Source: Pseudopedobacter sp035496935
GTDB lineage: Bacteria > Bacteroidota > Bacteroidia > Sphingobacteriales > Sphingobacteriaceae
Assembly (NCBI GenBank): GCA_035496935.1
Contig: DATJED010000023.1
Coordinates: forward strand, 496,001 to 560,000
DNA length: 64,000 nt
Direction of reading: 5' to 3'
Below are positions 8,659 through 16,778 of this stretch, piece by piece (the stretch's first letter is position 1; each line of letters begins with the position of its first letter). Made by a program: the position numbers and the translations under genes. Below the pieces are notes generated by a model. It had not been told where the DNA came from. It did no database searches and worked only from the letters and a program-made list of their open reading frames with translations.

Positions 8659-9561
8659 TTAAAAATAAATTTGGTTTGCAGTTTTAAAAGTGTTGCAGTG
8701 CGCATCAACAATAACTTTAATATCGGCAGAGTAACCGCCTCCCATACTTACCTGTACAGGAATTTTACGCTGATAACAAGCTTCAAAAACCATTTGATCC
8801 CGTTGTTGGCAAGCTTTTAAACTGAGTGCAAGTTTACCTAATTTATCTGTTTCCAGCACATCAATGCCCGAAAGAAAAAACACAAAATCGGGCTTTACCT
8901 GTTCAAACAATTTAGGAAGATGTTGCGCTAATATGTTTAAGTATTCTTTATCTCCCACGCCATCAGGCAAAGGAATATCTAAATCAGATTTCTCTTTTCT
9001 AAATGGGAAGTTCTTTTCGCCATGGACAGAGAAAGTGAAAACATTTGGATTGTTCTCGAATATTTCGGCGGTTCCGTTTCCCTGATGAACATCTAAATCT
9101 ATAATTAAAATAGAGGAAGCTATTTTATTAGCTAACAGATGATTGCTTGCAATAGCTTGGTCGTTTAATAAACAAAAACCTTCGCCCCAATTACTACCGG
9201 CATGGTGCGTTCCTCCGGCTACGTTGAAAGCTACTCCGTTTTCAATTGCATAATGGCAAGCATCAATTGTACCTTGCGCAATCCGTAATTCTCTTTCAAT
9301 TAATTGAGCGCTTAAAGGGAAACCGGTACGCTTTTCTTCTTGATAAGTTAAGTTTAGATTTTTCAGTTCTTGCCAATAACTTTCTTCATGCGTAAGCAAA
9401 ACCCATTTTTCATCGCAAATAGTTTGAGAAAACAGGTTTTCATCGGTGATTATTCCTTCGTGTTTTAATTGAAGCGGAATCAATTCGTACTTCAGCATAG
9501 GGAAACGGTGACCCGCTGGCAATGGATGGGCATAAATTGGGTCGAAAGCTATTTTAAGCAT
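8659..9561 (-). CDS. histone deacetylase-family (acetylpolyamine/acetoin-type) hydrolase
   Basis: The 300-aa enzyme has the full HDAC-fold catalytic set: the histidine pair in GGTHHAGSNWGEGFCLLND, the zinc ligands in DLDVHQGNGTAEIF, the second zinc aspartate in SGIDVLETDKLG and the late Tyr in MGGGYS. It should remove acetyl or acyl groups from amines or lysines. Bacterial members act on acetylpolyamines, acetoin-pathway enzymes or protein lysines, and sequence alone does not decide. It overlaps the TspO-like gene by 8 bases and is 3 bases from the NA37 gene. Confidence 0.92.
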   Translation of the reverse strand: MLKIAFDPIYAHPLPAGHRFPMLKYELIPLQLKHEGIITDENLFSQTICDEKWVLLTHEESYWQELKNLNLTYQEEKRTGFPLSAQLIERELRIAQGTIDACHYAIENGVAFNVAGGTHHAGSNWGEGFCLLNDQAIASNHLLANKIASSILIIDLDVHQGNGTAEIFENNPNVFTFSVHGEKNFPFRKEKSDLDIPLPDGVGDKEYLNILAQHLPKLFEQVKPDFVFFLSGIDVLETDKLGKLALSLKACQQRDQMVFEACYQRKIPVQVSMGGGYSADIKVIVDAHCNTFKTANQIYF

Positions 9562-10372
9562 TCAACTGGTTTTTGTGGTAAGTGGCAATTTTATACCATT
9601 GAAAAATTGTTAAAATTGCAACAATTCCAAGACCTACCCATGCGGTCATAATTACATTGCTAAAAGCTGTTTCGTCGATTGACGCCCTTTTAAGGATAAT
9701 CCCATAAAGCGCCCATACCACCACTAAACCAAAGAAATGATTTCTTTTTATCGTAACAATAAAAACAGATAATATAACTACAATTATAATCATAATAATT
9801 GCCCAGGTAGTGGGTTCAATCCCAAATCCGTCCCAATTAATTGAAACCAGATACAACGAAATATTGGCAATATTAGCAACACATAACCAAGCAAAGTAAA
9901 TAGTTAAAGGAAACTGTGTAAATAGCTTGTTATTAAATGTTTTATGATTATCAAAAAGGTTCAGATTAATATAGATTTTTAATAAGGTAATGAGCTGGAT
10001 GATAATGAGCAACATAGAAGCTAGCAGAAACTCGTACGTAAAAGCAAATACCCAAAAAGTAGTAGCTATATTATTGATAATAAACAAATTGTTTATTCGG
10101 AGTAAATCTTGGCTCGCCTCTGAATGTATATTGTCTTTGTAAGCTCTTACCAAATGGTATATGGTAAAGCCGAATAAAGAAAGATAGATGACGCCCCATA
10201 TAGAAAAAGTTATACCCGCAGGTGTAAAAACTGTATCGTATTTATTGGAAATATCTCCGTTTGTAACCCCTCCAAATATTTTCAGCTGACTTAAGTTAGA
10301 AACTGCAAATGCGATTACGTAAAATATAAGATTTAAAGTTGCTAGGGTTTTTACTCTTTTCATAATAATCAT
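9554..10372 (-). CDS. tryptophan-rich sensory protein (TspO/MBR-like) membrane protein
   Basis: The 272-aa integral membrane protein has about seven to eight hydrophobic segments. The stretch FTPAGITFSIWGVIYLSLFGFTIYH near residues 50-75 is the TspO/MBR-type signature (P-x-x-x-F...W), although this form is longer than the roughly 160-aa classical TspO. Other members are proposed to bind porphyrins or cholesterol-like ligands; here that is inference. Two in-frame ATGs (10372 and 10363) are possible starts. It is the first gene of the run TspO-like, deacetylase, NA37 and unknown. Confidence 0.75.
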   Translation of the reverse strand: MIIMKRVKTLATLNLIFYVIAFAVSNLSQLKIFGGVTNGDISNKYDTVFTPAGITFSIWGVIYLSLFGFTIYHLVRAYKDNIHSEASQDLLRINNLFIINNIATTFWVFAFTYEFLLASMLLIIIQLITLLKIYINLNLFDNHKTFNNKLFTQFPLTIYFAWLCVANIANISLYLVSINWDGFGIEPTTWAIIMIIIVVILSVFIVTIKRNHFFGLVVVWALYGIILKRASIDETAFSNVIMTAWVGLGIVAILTIFQWYKIATYHKNQLNA

Positions 10373-10571
10373 TTAAATTCTCTAATCTAATTTGCCCAAA
10401 CCAATTTTTCGTTTTATTCTTAGTAATAAGATGGACTTTTAAAAAATTAATGCCACTCCTATCTTTTCTGCGGTATTCGAGTATGCTTTTTTAGCAATCA
10501 TTTTCAATCATTATAAAATGTCAAAAAAACTGCCAAGAAGTCTTTGCGTTTTTTTATTAGCATATTTCGCT

Positions 10572-12380
10572 TTATTCCTCAACATTTAAGCCGATAGCCT
10601 TCAACAAAATAGAAGCGTTAAAAGTCTTGCATTCACCGGTTTTAATTTTATAATCAAAGTACATTTCCTCGTTTTGGATTTGTATATCAAAATGAAAATT
10701 CCTCACTTCTAAAGGAAATTCCGACGCCAGCTCCGCAATCTGGAGGTCGTGTGTGGCGATAAAACCCGGCGTTTGTTGCTTTATAAGCGCTTTTATAAAA
10801 ACTTTGGAACCCAAATATTTATCCCGGCTATTGGTTCCTCTGAGCATCTCGTCCACCAAAACAAAAGAGCTTGCATCTACTTTTGTTTGGTCCAAAATCA
10901 TTTTTAAACGGTCAATTTCTGCTTTAAAAGTAGAAGTTTGGCTGGCTAAAGAATCTTTGATGCGCATGTAGGTTATCAGATTAAATACCGAAGAGTCAAA
11001 TTTTGTGGCACAAACATTAGCCCCAGCAAAAGCAAGCACCATATTTATACCTACAGTTCGTAAAAAAGTTGATTTACCTGCCATGTTAGAGCCTGTAATT
11101 ACATCAATCGTAACGTTTTCTGCTAGGCTAAATTGATTATCAACTCGATTTTCATCTAATATCAACGGATGTCCAAGATTTTCGGCACTAAAGAAATAGT
11201 TGTCTTTAATTGAAGGAGTTGTCCATGTAGGATGGTTTAGCTTTAGCATGGAAAATGTAATCAACGCTTCAAAATCGCCGATAAGGTTAATACCATTTAC
11301 AATATTTGTTTTATTAACCCGCTCCCATTTTTCCAAACGTTGCAGGCAGCGCAAATCCCACTGAAAAAACAGATTTAAAAATATACCTACAATGGGATTT
11401 AATCTGCTATTGAGCGAGTTCAAAATTGCGGTCAGTTCAGAAATTTGTTGGTGCAAAGGGCGTTCAGACTTGATACTGTGTGTGCTCTCCCTCAAAAACT
11501 CGCTTTGCCAGTCCGTTTCCTCAATCCATTTAATATTTGGCGCATAACCTTGCAACACCGCCACACTACTTCCAATATTTTCGTGGATATGGTCAATTTT
11601 TGATTTATATAAAAAATAAAAGGTAGCGCTCGCCAAAACTCCAATTGCTAATAAACTCCAAAACACACCGCCCATAAAAATCGCCAACAAACATAAAGTT
11701 GGGTTTATAATTGAAATAGCAACCACCATAAATGAGATAAATTTGGAAGAAACAAAACCGATATTTTTAGGCAAATAATCAGTAAAAAAAGCTTCTATTC
11801 TTGTAGCTTGCTGAACATCTAGTTTGAATAACCGTGTCCGAAAGTTTAAGGTTTCTGTAAAATAATTACAAAGCTCTGCTACAGCACTTTGTCTTGCTTC
11901 AATTATGAATTTTGTTGAAGCGCTTTTTAGCCAGCTGGCCAAAGTTGTTAATCCCTTTTTAGTTACGCTTCTGTTGATATATGCAAAAAGAGAAAATTCT
12001 CCAAATACATCTAAATCATCGGAATAAGGATGTAATGGATCCTGATGTTCATCGCCATTGGGATAAATATTATTGAACCCTTTCTGCAATAAGACCTCGT
12101 TTTCAACCAATTGGAGCTTCGTTTTAGCAAATTCGTAAAGTGATTGATAGTTTATCTGTTTTTTAATCAACACTAAAAATGCGATAAGCATCGCTACCGC
12201 TATGATAATAAGCGCAGAAAATCCTTCATCAAAAAAAAGATAAGCCAATAGTACCGCCAGCGCAAATACGCCTAAACGCAAGTACGAGTACGTATTTACT
12301 GTGCGTTTTAGTCGTTCAATATCTAATTGTAGCTGACTTTTTAATGAGGCGTAATCTATTTGAGATTGATGGTTTGACAT
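10572..12380 (-). CDS. membrane-anchored MutS-like ATPase (MutS domain V paralogue)
   Basis: The 602-aa protein ends in a MutS C-terminal ATPase: Walker A GSNMAGKSTFLRT, the D-E-M-L-R-G-T-N-S-R-D signature (FVLVDEMLRGTNSRD) and the ATHD-L switch (GFIATHDLQIAELA). The mismatch-recognition domain of MutS is absent. Two pairs of hydrophobic segments precede the ATPase (about residues 36-72 and 213-258), so it looks membrane-anchored. This architecture occurs in Bacteroidota genomes; its function is unknown and classical mismatch repair is unlikely. The gene stands alone, with a terminator between it and the upstream OmpA gene. Confidence 0.88.
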   Translation of the reverse strand: MSNHQSQIDYASLKSQLQLDIERLKRTVNTYSYLRLGVFALAVLLAYLFFDEGFSALIIIAVAMLIAFLVLIKKQINYQSLYEFAKTKLQLVENEVLLQKGFNNIYPNGDEHQDPLHPYSDDLDVFGEFSLFAYINRSVTKKGLTTLASWLKSASTKFIIEARQSAVAELCNYFTETLNFRTRLFKLDVQQATRIEAFFTDYLPKNIGFVSSKFISFMVVAISIINPTLCLLAIFMGGVFWSLLAIGVLASATFYFLYKSKIDHIHENIGSSVAVLQGYAPNIKWIEETDWQSEFLRESTHSIKSERPLHQQISELTAILNSLNSRLNPIVGIFLNLFFQWDLRCLQRLEKWERVNKTNIVNGINLIGDFEALITFSMLKLNHPTWTTPSIKDNYFFSAENLGHPLILDENRVDNQFSLAENVTIDVITGSNMAGKSTFLRTVGINMVLAFAGANVCATKFDSSVFNLITYMRIKDSLASQTSTFKAEIDRLKMILDQTKVDASSFVLVDEMLRGTNSRDKYLGSKVFIKALIKQQTPGFIATHDLQIAELASEFPLEVRNFHFDIQIQNEEMYFDYKIKTGECKTFNASILLKAIGLNVEE

Positions 12381-12400
12381 AAAATTGATGCTATAAAAAA

Positions 12401-12428
12401 AAACCGCTGGAGGTTGATCCAGCGGTTT
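12401..12428 (-). terminator. Rho-independent terminator after the OmpA-like lipoprotein gene
   Basis: An 11-bp perfect stem (AAACCGCTGGA / TCCAGCGGTTT) with a 6-base loop is followed on the minus strand by an A/T-rich run starting TTTTTTTTAT. It sits 27 bases past the OmpA-gene stop. Confidence 0.85.
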
Positions 12429-12454
12429 TAAATTTATAAAATAAAATGCTTATT

Positions 12455-13048
12455 TTATTTTTCCGGAGCAATTTCAACCCTACGGTTTAAAATTCTGCCC
12501 GCTTCTGTAGTATTATCAGCAATTGGCTGAGATTCTCCAAAACCTTTTGTAATTAAGCGACTGGATGCGATTCCGTTATTAACCAGATAAGCTTTTACGG
12601 CGTTAGCTCTGTCAACAGAAAGCGCCATGTTTCTTTGCTCGGTACCTTCGGCAGAAGAATGTCCGTTTAACAAAAACCTGCCGTTTCCTGAATTTTTAAT
12701 CTGCTGAGCAATTTTCTCTAAAACTGCGTACGAAGATGTTTTTAATACAGACGAATTGAATTCGAACTGGATATTTTTATAATCGTAAACTTTCATCTCC
12801 TCTTTAGGGCAACCGTTATTTGATGCATCACCTTTAACCTCAGGACATTCGTCTTTTGAATCTGCAATGCCATCGCCATCTGTATCAACTTCTTTAACTG
12901 GTTCAACCGGTTTTGCTGGCTCAACAACTTCTGCGGGTTCTTCTTTAGGTTGAACTACCGGTTTTTTCGACTTACAAGAAGTATAAAACAGGGCAACAAG
13001 CGATAAACTTAACGCAAAAACAATGGTTTTAAAATTTACTTTAATCAT
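12455..13048 (-). CDS. OmpA-family peptidoglycan-binding lipoprotein
   Basis: The 197-aa protein starts with a lipoprotein signal (hydrophobic stretch then lipobox ending T-S-C, about residue 25). A Pro/Glu/Val-rich spacer follows, then one calcium-type thrombospondin-3-like repeat (DTDGDGIADSKDECP) and an OmpA C-terminal domain (about 88-197) with the peptidoglycan-binding pattern NGHSSAEGTEQRNMALSVDRANAVKAYL. It should tether the outer membrane to the cell wall, comparable to Pal. It is monocistronic with its own terminator. Confidence 0.93.
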   Translation of the reverse strand: MIKVNFKTIVFALSLSLVALFYTSCKSKKPVVQPKEEPAEVVEPAKPVEPVKEVDTDGDGIADSKDECPEVKGDASNNGCPKEEMKVYDYKNIQFEFNSSVLKTSSYAVLEKIAQQIKNSGNGRFLLNGHSSAEGTEQRNMALSVDRANAVKAYLVNNGIASSRLITKGFGESQPIADNTTEAGRILNRRVEIAPEK

Positions 13049-13374
13049 GATTTTTTTTATTGATATAATTCAAACAACTGCAATTATACCACCAAAATAT
13101 CGAAATATTAAATCAAATTCATAATAATTCATAAACCGAAAAGAGTGGGTTTAATTTTCGGCAAAAAAGACGCTAGTTAAAAATACGCTACTCAAAAGGC
13201 TTTTAACAGCTTTACTGTTAAGTTTAAACAGGTTTGTACTTAATGTTAATAAATACCATATTTGCTGTTAAAAAAATTGAAGATATTTATAAATCTGTTT
13301 TAAACCTTTGAAATAAATAATTACTTTTATTCGTTCAGATTTTTAAACATAATTAGTTTTTTGGCTTATCCATT
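13049..13374. other. 326-bp divergent intergenic region
   Basis: This AT-rich spacer lies between the divergent OmpA-lipoprotein and receiver genes and presumably holds both promoters. I see no clear TAnnTTTG/TTTG pair, no RNA gene and no repeat in it. Confidence 0.5.
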
Positions 13375-13752
13375 ATGCAGAAGATTTTAATAATAGACGA
13401 CGAGATTGGGATATGCTTAATCATGTCTAAATTTCTTTCAAAAAACGGATACCATACTGTTACTGCAGAAAGTGGGGCGATAGCATTCGAGTATTTAGAA
13501 AATGAAAAGTTTGACCTGGTACTGAGTGATTTTAGATTAGAAGATACGGACGGGCGGGAAATTCTGAGGCGCATAAAATCTGACTATCCAGAATTAATTG
13601 TAATCATAGTGAGTGGCTTTGGCGACCCTAACTTAGCTTCGGAGCTGATACGTATGGGTGCTTACGATTTTATTAACAAGCCAATTTATCCTAATGTTAT
13701 TCTTGAAACGGTAAAAAGAGCATTGGAAGGAAAAGACGCAATTCTAAATTAA
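13375..13752 (+). CDS. single-domain response regulator (CheY-like)
   Basis: The 125-aa protein consists of one receiver domain: acidic pair D8/D9, phosphoacceptor D52 (LVLSDFRLEDTDG), the Ser/Thr position in IVIIVSGFG and the conserved lysine in FINKPIYP. No output domain follows, so it must act by protein-protein contact or phosphotransfer. No kinase is adjacent. The neighbour downstream (rlmH) is a housekeeping gene 144 bases away and probably unrelated. Confidence 0.92.
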   Translation: MQKILIIDDEIGICLIMSKFLSKNGYHTVTAESGAIAFEYLENEKFDLVLSDFRLEDTDGREILRRIKSDYPELIVIIVSGFGDPNLASELIRMGAYDFINKPIYPNVILETVKRALEGKDAILN

Positions 13753-13896
13753 CAAGGCCTCCCCCAAGGCTGTTACTACAAACTTATATTTTCAAACCCT
13801 TATTTACTGGTATTATATTTATGCGTTTCTCTTTTTTGAAGAGTTATAGTTATATTGTATAAATCAAATCGCCTCTATTAGTTAAATACAAAGTCT

Positions 13897-14370
13897 ATGA
13901 AAATCACCTTAATGGCTATCGGAAAAACCGACGATAAATATATAATCGAAGGGATAAATAAATATTTGAGTCGGTTAAAACACTATATTAAATTTGAGAT
14001 AAAGATTATCCCTGATTTAAAAAAGACAAAAAACATGAGTGAGGACGAACAAAAAAGCAAAGAAGCTGAACTGTTTTTGAAAAACATTAACCCAACAGAT
14101 GAACTAATTGTTTTGGATGAACGTGGCGTAGAATTAAGTTCAATGCATTTTGCTGATTTGTTAAACAAAAAGATGATTGGGAGTGTACAAAATCTCGTTT
14201 TTTTAATTGGCGGACCTTACGGATTCGACAATACCATCTATCAAAGAGCACACTATAAACTATCCTTATCACGCATGACTTTCTCGCACCAAATGATCAG
14301 ATTATTTTTTGCAGAACAGGTTTACAGGGCATTTACCATATTAAAAGGCGAACCTTATCATCACGAATAA
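13897..14370 (+). CDS. rlmH: 23S rRNA (pseudouridine1915-N3)-methyltransferase
   Basis: The 157-aa SPOUT-class methyltransferase matches RlmH in length and in its knotted C-terminal half: FLIGGPYGF for S-adenosylmethionine binding and the conserved tail SLSRMTFSHQMIRLFFAEQVYRA...EPYHHE. It methylates N3 of pseudouridine 1915 in helix 69 of 23S rRNA. A 40-codon membrane microprotein begins 12 bases downstream in the same direction, so the two may be co-transcribed. Confidence 0.95.
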   Translation: MKITLMAIGKTDDKYIIEGINKYLSRLKHYIKFEIKIIPDLKKTKNMSEDEQKSKEAELFLKNINPTDELIVLDERGVELSSMHFADLLNKKMIGSVQNLVFLIGGPYGFDNTIYQRAHYKLSLSRMTFSHQMIRLFFAEQVYRAFTILKGEPYHHE

Positions 14371-14381
14371 AAACTATTGAC

Positions 14382-14504
14382 ATGTTTGGCAACAAAAGAC
14401 ATTATTCCTTTAAAGGAGGAAACAACAATAAAGAAAAACGGCTGTTTTGGATATTGGCCATCATAGTGAGCTTAATTTTTATGATTATCGCCCGCTATAT
14501 CTAA
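14382..14504 (+). CDS. putative 40-aa single-pass membrane microprotein
   Basis: An ATG-initiated frame of 40 codons starts 12 bases after the rlmH stop. The product has a short basic/polar N-terminus (MFGNKRHYSFKGGNNNKEKR) and a single hydrophobic segment (LFWILAIIVSLIFMIIA) ending in Arg-Tyr-Ile. The charge distribution predicts an N-in single-pass membrane protein. I know no family for it. Proximity to rlmH and the regular amphipathic design argue that it is real, but conservation is untested. Confidence 0.5.
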   Translation: MFGNKRHYSFKGGNNNKEKRLFWILAIIVSLIFMIIARYI

Positions 14505-14621
14505 AACACTTACTTCTCTCCCGTCTGTTTTCATCCCTTTCAAAAAATCAAAAAATCGTCACCATTTTAAAATGGAATGAGGCAAATCCAACAAAATTGA
14601 AAATTAGCTGTACTTTTGGGT

Positions 14622-15746
14622 ATGAATATTCCAGAGCTATTAAACAGAGCGCTAAACTTTGAGTTTTTAACCTTAGAAGAAGGCTTACATTTATACCACC
14701 ACGCCTCTACTCCGGAGCTGATGTACGTAGCCAACGAATTACGAAAAATTCAGGTTCCGCATGGAAAAGTCACCTGGCAAATTGATAGAAACGTAAACAC
14801 AACCAACGTTTGTATCGCAAACTGTAAGTTTTGTAATTTTTACAGAAGACCGGGACATGAGGAAAGTTACATCACTGATATTGAAAGTTATAAACAAAAA
14901 ATAGAAGAAACCATTAGACTTGGTGGAGACCAATTGCTTTTACAAGGCGGGCATCATCCAGATTTAGGTCTTAAATTTTATTCTGATTTATTCAGAGAAC
15001 TGAAATCTCTTTACCCAGAAGTTAAACTCCATGCTTTGGGTCCACCCGAGATTGCCCACGTAGCAAAGCTGGAAAGCATGAGCCATTACGATGTTTTGAA
15101 AGCACTTAAAGAAGCGGGTTTAGATTCGCTACCAGGCGCAGGAGCCGAGATTTTAAACGATAGAGTGCGCAGATTAATCTCTAAAGGTAAATGTGGCGGA
15201 CAGGAATGGCTAGATGTAATGCGAGCAGCACATCAGCTTAATATTCCAACTTCGGCCACCATGATGTTCGGACATATTGAAACCATTGAAGAACGCTTTG
15301 AGCATTTAATTTGGATACGTGATGTTCAAAGCGAAAAACCTGAAGGAAACTACGGGTTTATTGCATTTATCCCTTGGCCTTTTCAGGATGATGGCACTTT
15401 GCTTAAAAAAGTACGCGGAATTACCAATAACGTAAGTGGCGATGAATATATTAGGATGATTGCGCTTAGCCGAATCATGTTGCCAAATATCAAAAACATA
15501 CAGGCTTCCTGGTTAACCGTAGGCAAGCAAGTTGCACAAATTTGTTTACATGCCGGCGCAAATGATTTCGGTTCTATCATGATTGAGGAAAACGTAGTAA
15601 GTGCCGCCGGTGCTCCTCATCGTTTTACCTCAAACGGAATTCAAGAATCAATAAAAGATGCTGGTTTTGAACCCCAGTTGCGCACCCAACGTTACGAATG
15701 GCGTACAGATGTAGCTGAGTTAAAACAACAGGAAATTGATTATTGA
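14622..15746 (+). CDS. mqnC: cyclic dehypoxanthinyl futalosine synthase (menaquinone, futalosine pathway)
   Basis: The 374-aa radical-SAM enzyme has the cluster motif C64-x3-C68-x2-C71 (CIANCKFCNFYR). It also has MqnC-like blocks LLLQGGHHPDLGLKFY, SATMMFGHIETIEERFEHL and FIAFIPWPFQ; the last (PW-FQ) separates MqnC from MqnE. MqnC cyclises dehypoxanthinyl futalosine in the alternative menaquinone pathway, so the organism should make menaquinone this way; other mqn genes are not in the window. The ATG at 14622 is preferred over a TTG two codons earlier. A TACTTTTG box (14611-14618) lies almost against this ATG and could give a near-leaderless mRNA. Confidence 0.9.
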   Translation: MNIPELLNRALNFEFLTLEEGLHLYHHASTPELMYVANELRKIQVPHGKVTWQIDRNVNTTNVCIANCKFCNFYRRPGHEESYITDIESYKQKIEETIRLGGDQLLLQGGHHPDLGLKFYSDLFRELKSLYPEVKLHALGPPEIAHVAKLESMSHYDVLKALKEAGLDSLPGAGAEILNDRVRRLISKGKCGGQEWLDVMRAAHQLNIPTSATMMFGHIETIEERFEHLIWIRDVQSEKPEGNYGFIAFIPWPFQDDGTLLKKVRGITNNVSGDEYIRMIALSRIMLPNIKNIQASWLTVGKQVAQICLHAGANDFGSIMIEENVVSAAGAPHRFTSNGIQESIKDAGFEPQLRTQRYEWRTDVAELKQQEIDY

Positions 15747-15829
15747 AGAAGAATTTCGAATGAGAGAATAATTTTAATACGTTTAGTCTTGGCTCTTTAT
15801 TCTTGATTCTTCTCTCTTTTACTTAAAAT

Positions 15830-16387
15830 ATGTTTGACCAATATATCGAAGCTTTAATTTTTGCATCTGATTCCAGTTTACGGATTGAGGAGATTACCAT
15901 CTGTTTGCAAAGTGCGTTAGAAAAAGATTTTGAACTTAGCGAGGTTAAAAACGCTATTGAAAAAATAAAAGCAAGATATGATGAGCAATCGTCGGCGTTG
16001 GAGCTGGTAGAGATTTCCGGAGGTTACCAATTTTTAACCCGGAAAGCCATGCAACCTATCATTAATCAACTGCACATACAAAAATCAAAGAAAAAACTGA
16101 GCCAGTCGGCTTTAGAAACGCTTTCTATTATCGCCTACAGGCAACCAATCACAAAGCTCGAGATTGAGCAAATTAGAGGCGTTAACTGCGATTATACAGT
16201 GCAAAAACTGCTGGACAAAGATTTAATTGCTATTTCTGGCAAAGCTGATAGTCCCGGAAGACCGCTTTTGTATAACTTAAGCCAATATTTTTTAGATTAT
16301 TTTGGCATTAATTCTATAACAGACTTGCCTCAGTTAAAGGACATTGAGGAAACGGCACAGATAGAGATTGGTGACAAGACAGAATAA
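15830..16387 (+). CDS. scpB: segregation and condensation protein B
   Basis: The 185-aa protein has the two winged-helix domains of ScpB, with the conserved ETLSIIAYRQPITKLEIEQIRGVN and DKDLIAISGKADSPGRPLLYNLS blocks. It is the kleisin-associated subunit of the Smc-ScpAB condensin and acts on the nucleoid in chromosome segregation. scpA is not adjacent. It lies 83 bases downstream of mqnC in the same direction. Confidence 0.94.
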   Translation: MFDQYIEALIFASDSSLRIEEITICLQSALEKDFELSEVKNAIEKIKARYDEQSSALELVEISGGYQFLTRKAMQPIINQLHIQKSKKKLSQSALETLSIIAYRQPITKLEIEQIRGVNCDYTVQKLLDKDLIAISGKADSPGRPLLYNLSQYFLDYFGINSITDLPQLKDIEETAQIEIGDKTE

Positions 16388-16401
16388 TTTTAAATGAATT
16401 T

Positions 16402-16430
16402 TTTGAAATTCAAATTTCCTTATATTTTTG
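16402..16430 (+). promoter_or_regulatory. Bacteroidota-type promoter for the acidic 64-aa gene
   Basis: TTTG (16402-16405) and TATTTTTG (16423-16430) are separated by 17 bases, a close match to the TTTG / TAnnTTTG consensus used by the Bacteroidota primary sigma factor. The start codon of the downstream gene is 76 bases away. Confidence 0.6.
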
Positions 16431-16506
16431 CCCCTACATACAGACAAAAAATAATTTTTATTAGATTTTTAAAAGTGCTAAATTAGTAAAGTAAAAGGAA
16501 ATCAAA

Positions 16507-16701
16507 ATGGCAAAACAAAACAAACCAACTAAAGGCTCAACTGGTAAAACTACAGATACCGGCAAGAGTGCAAAACCTGAGATTGACCCAAAATCAAAAA
16601 GCAAATTTGCTCATGATGATGACGATGACGACTTTGATGTGCCTATGGATGACCTTGACGGTTTCGATGATTTAGGTTTCGATGACGATGATGATTTTTA
16701 A
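16507..16701 (+). CDS. small protein with basic N-half and poly-Asp tail
   Basis: The 64-aa protein is bipartite. Residues 1-33 are rich in Lys/Thr/Ser/Gly, and residues 36-64 are almost pure Asp/Phe/Gly/Leu (DDDDDDFDV, then DDLDGFDDLGFDDDDDF). It is probably intrinsically disordered; the acidic tail could bind basic proteins or metal, but no function is known. Own promoter and own terminator make it an independent transcript. Confidence 0.75.
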   Translation: MAKQNKPTKGSTGKTTDTGKSAKPEIDPKSKSKFAHDDDDDDFDVPMDDLDGFDDLGFDDDDDF

Positions 16702-16726
16702 ATCATTATTAATATAGCTATTTTAG

Positions 16727-16757
16727 AAGCATCCTGATAAAAAGGATGCTTTTTTTA
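16727..16757 (+). terminator. Rho-independent terminator after the acidic gene
   Basis: A 9-bp perfect stem (AAGCATCCT / AGGATGCTT) is followed by a T-run on the plus strand, 25 bases past the stop. It overlaps an upstream in-frame ATG of the next gene, which argues against that earlier start. Confidence 0.9.
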
Positions 16758-16778
16758 TATCTTTACTTAACGATATAT

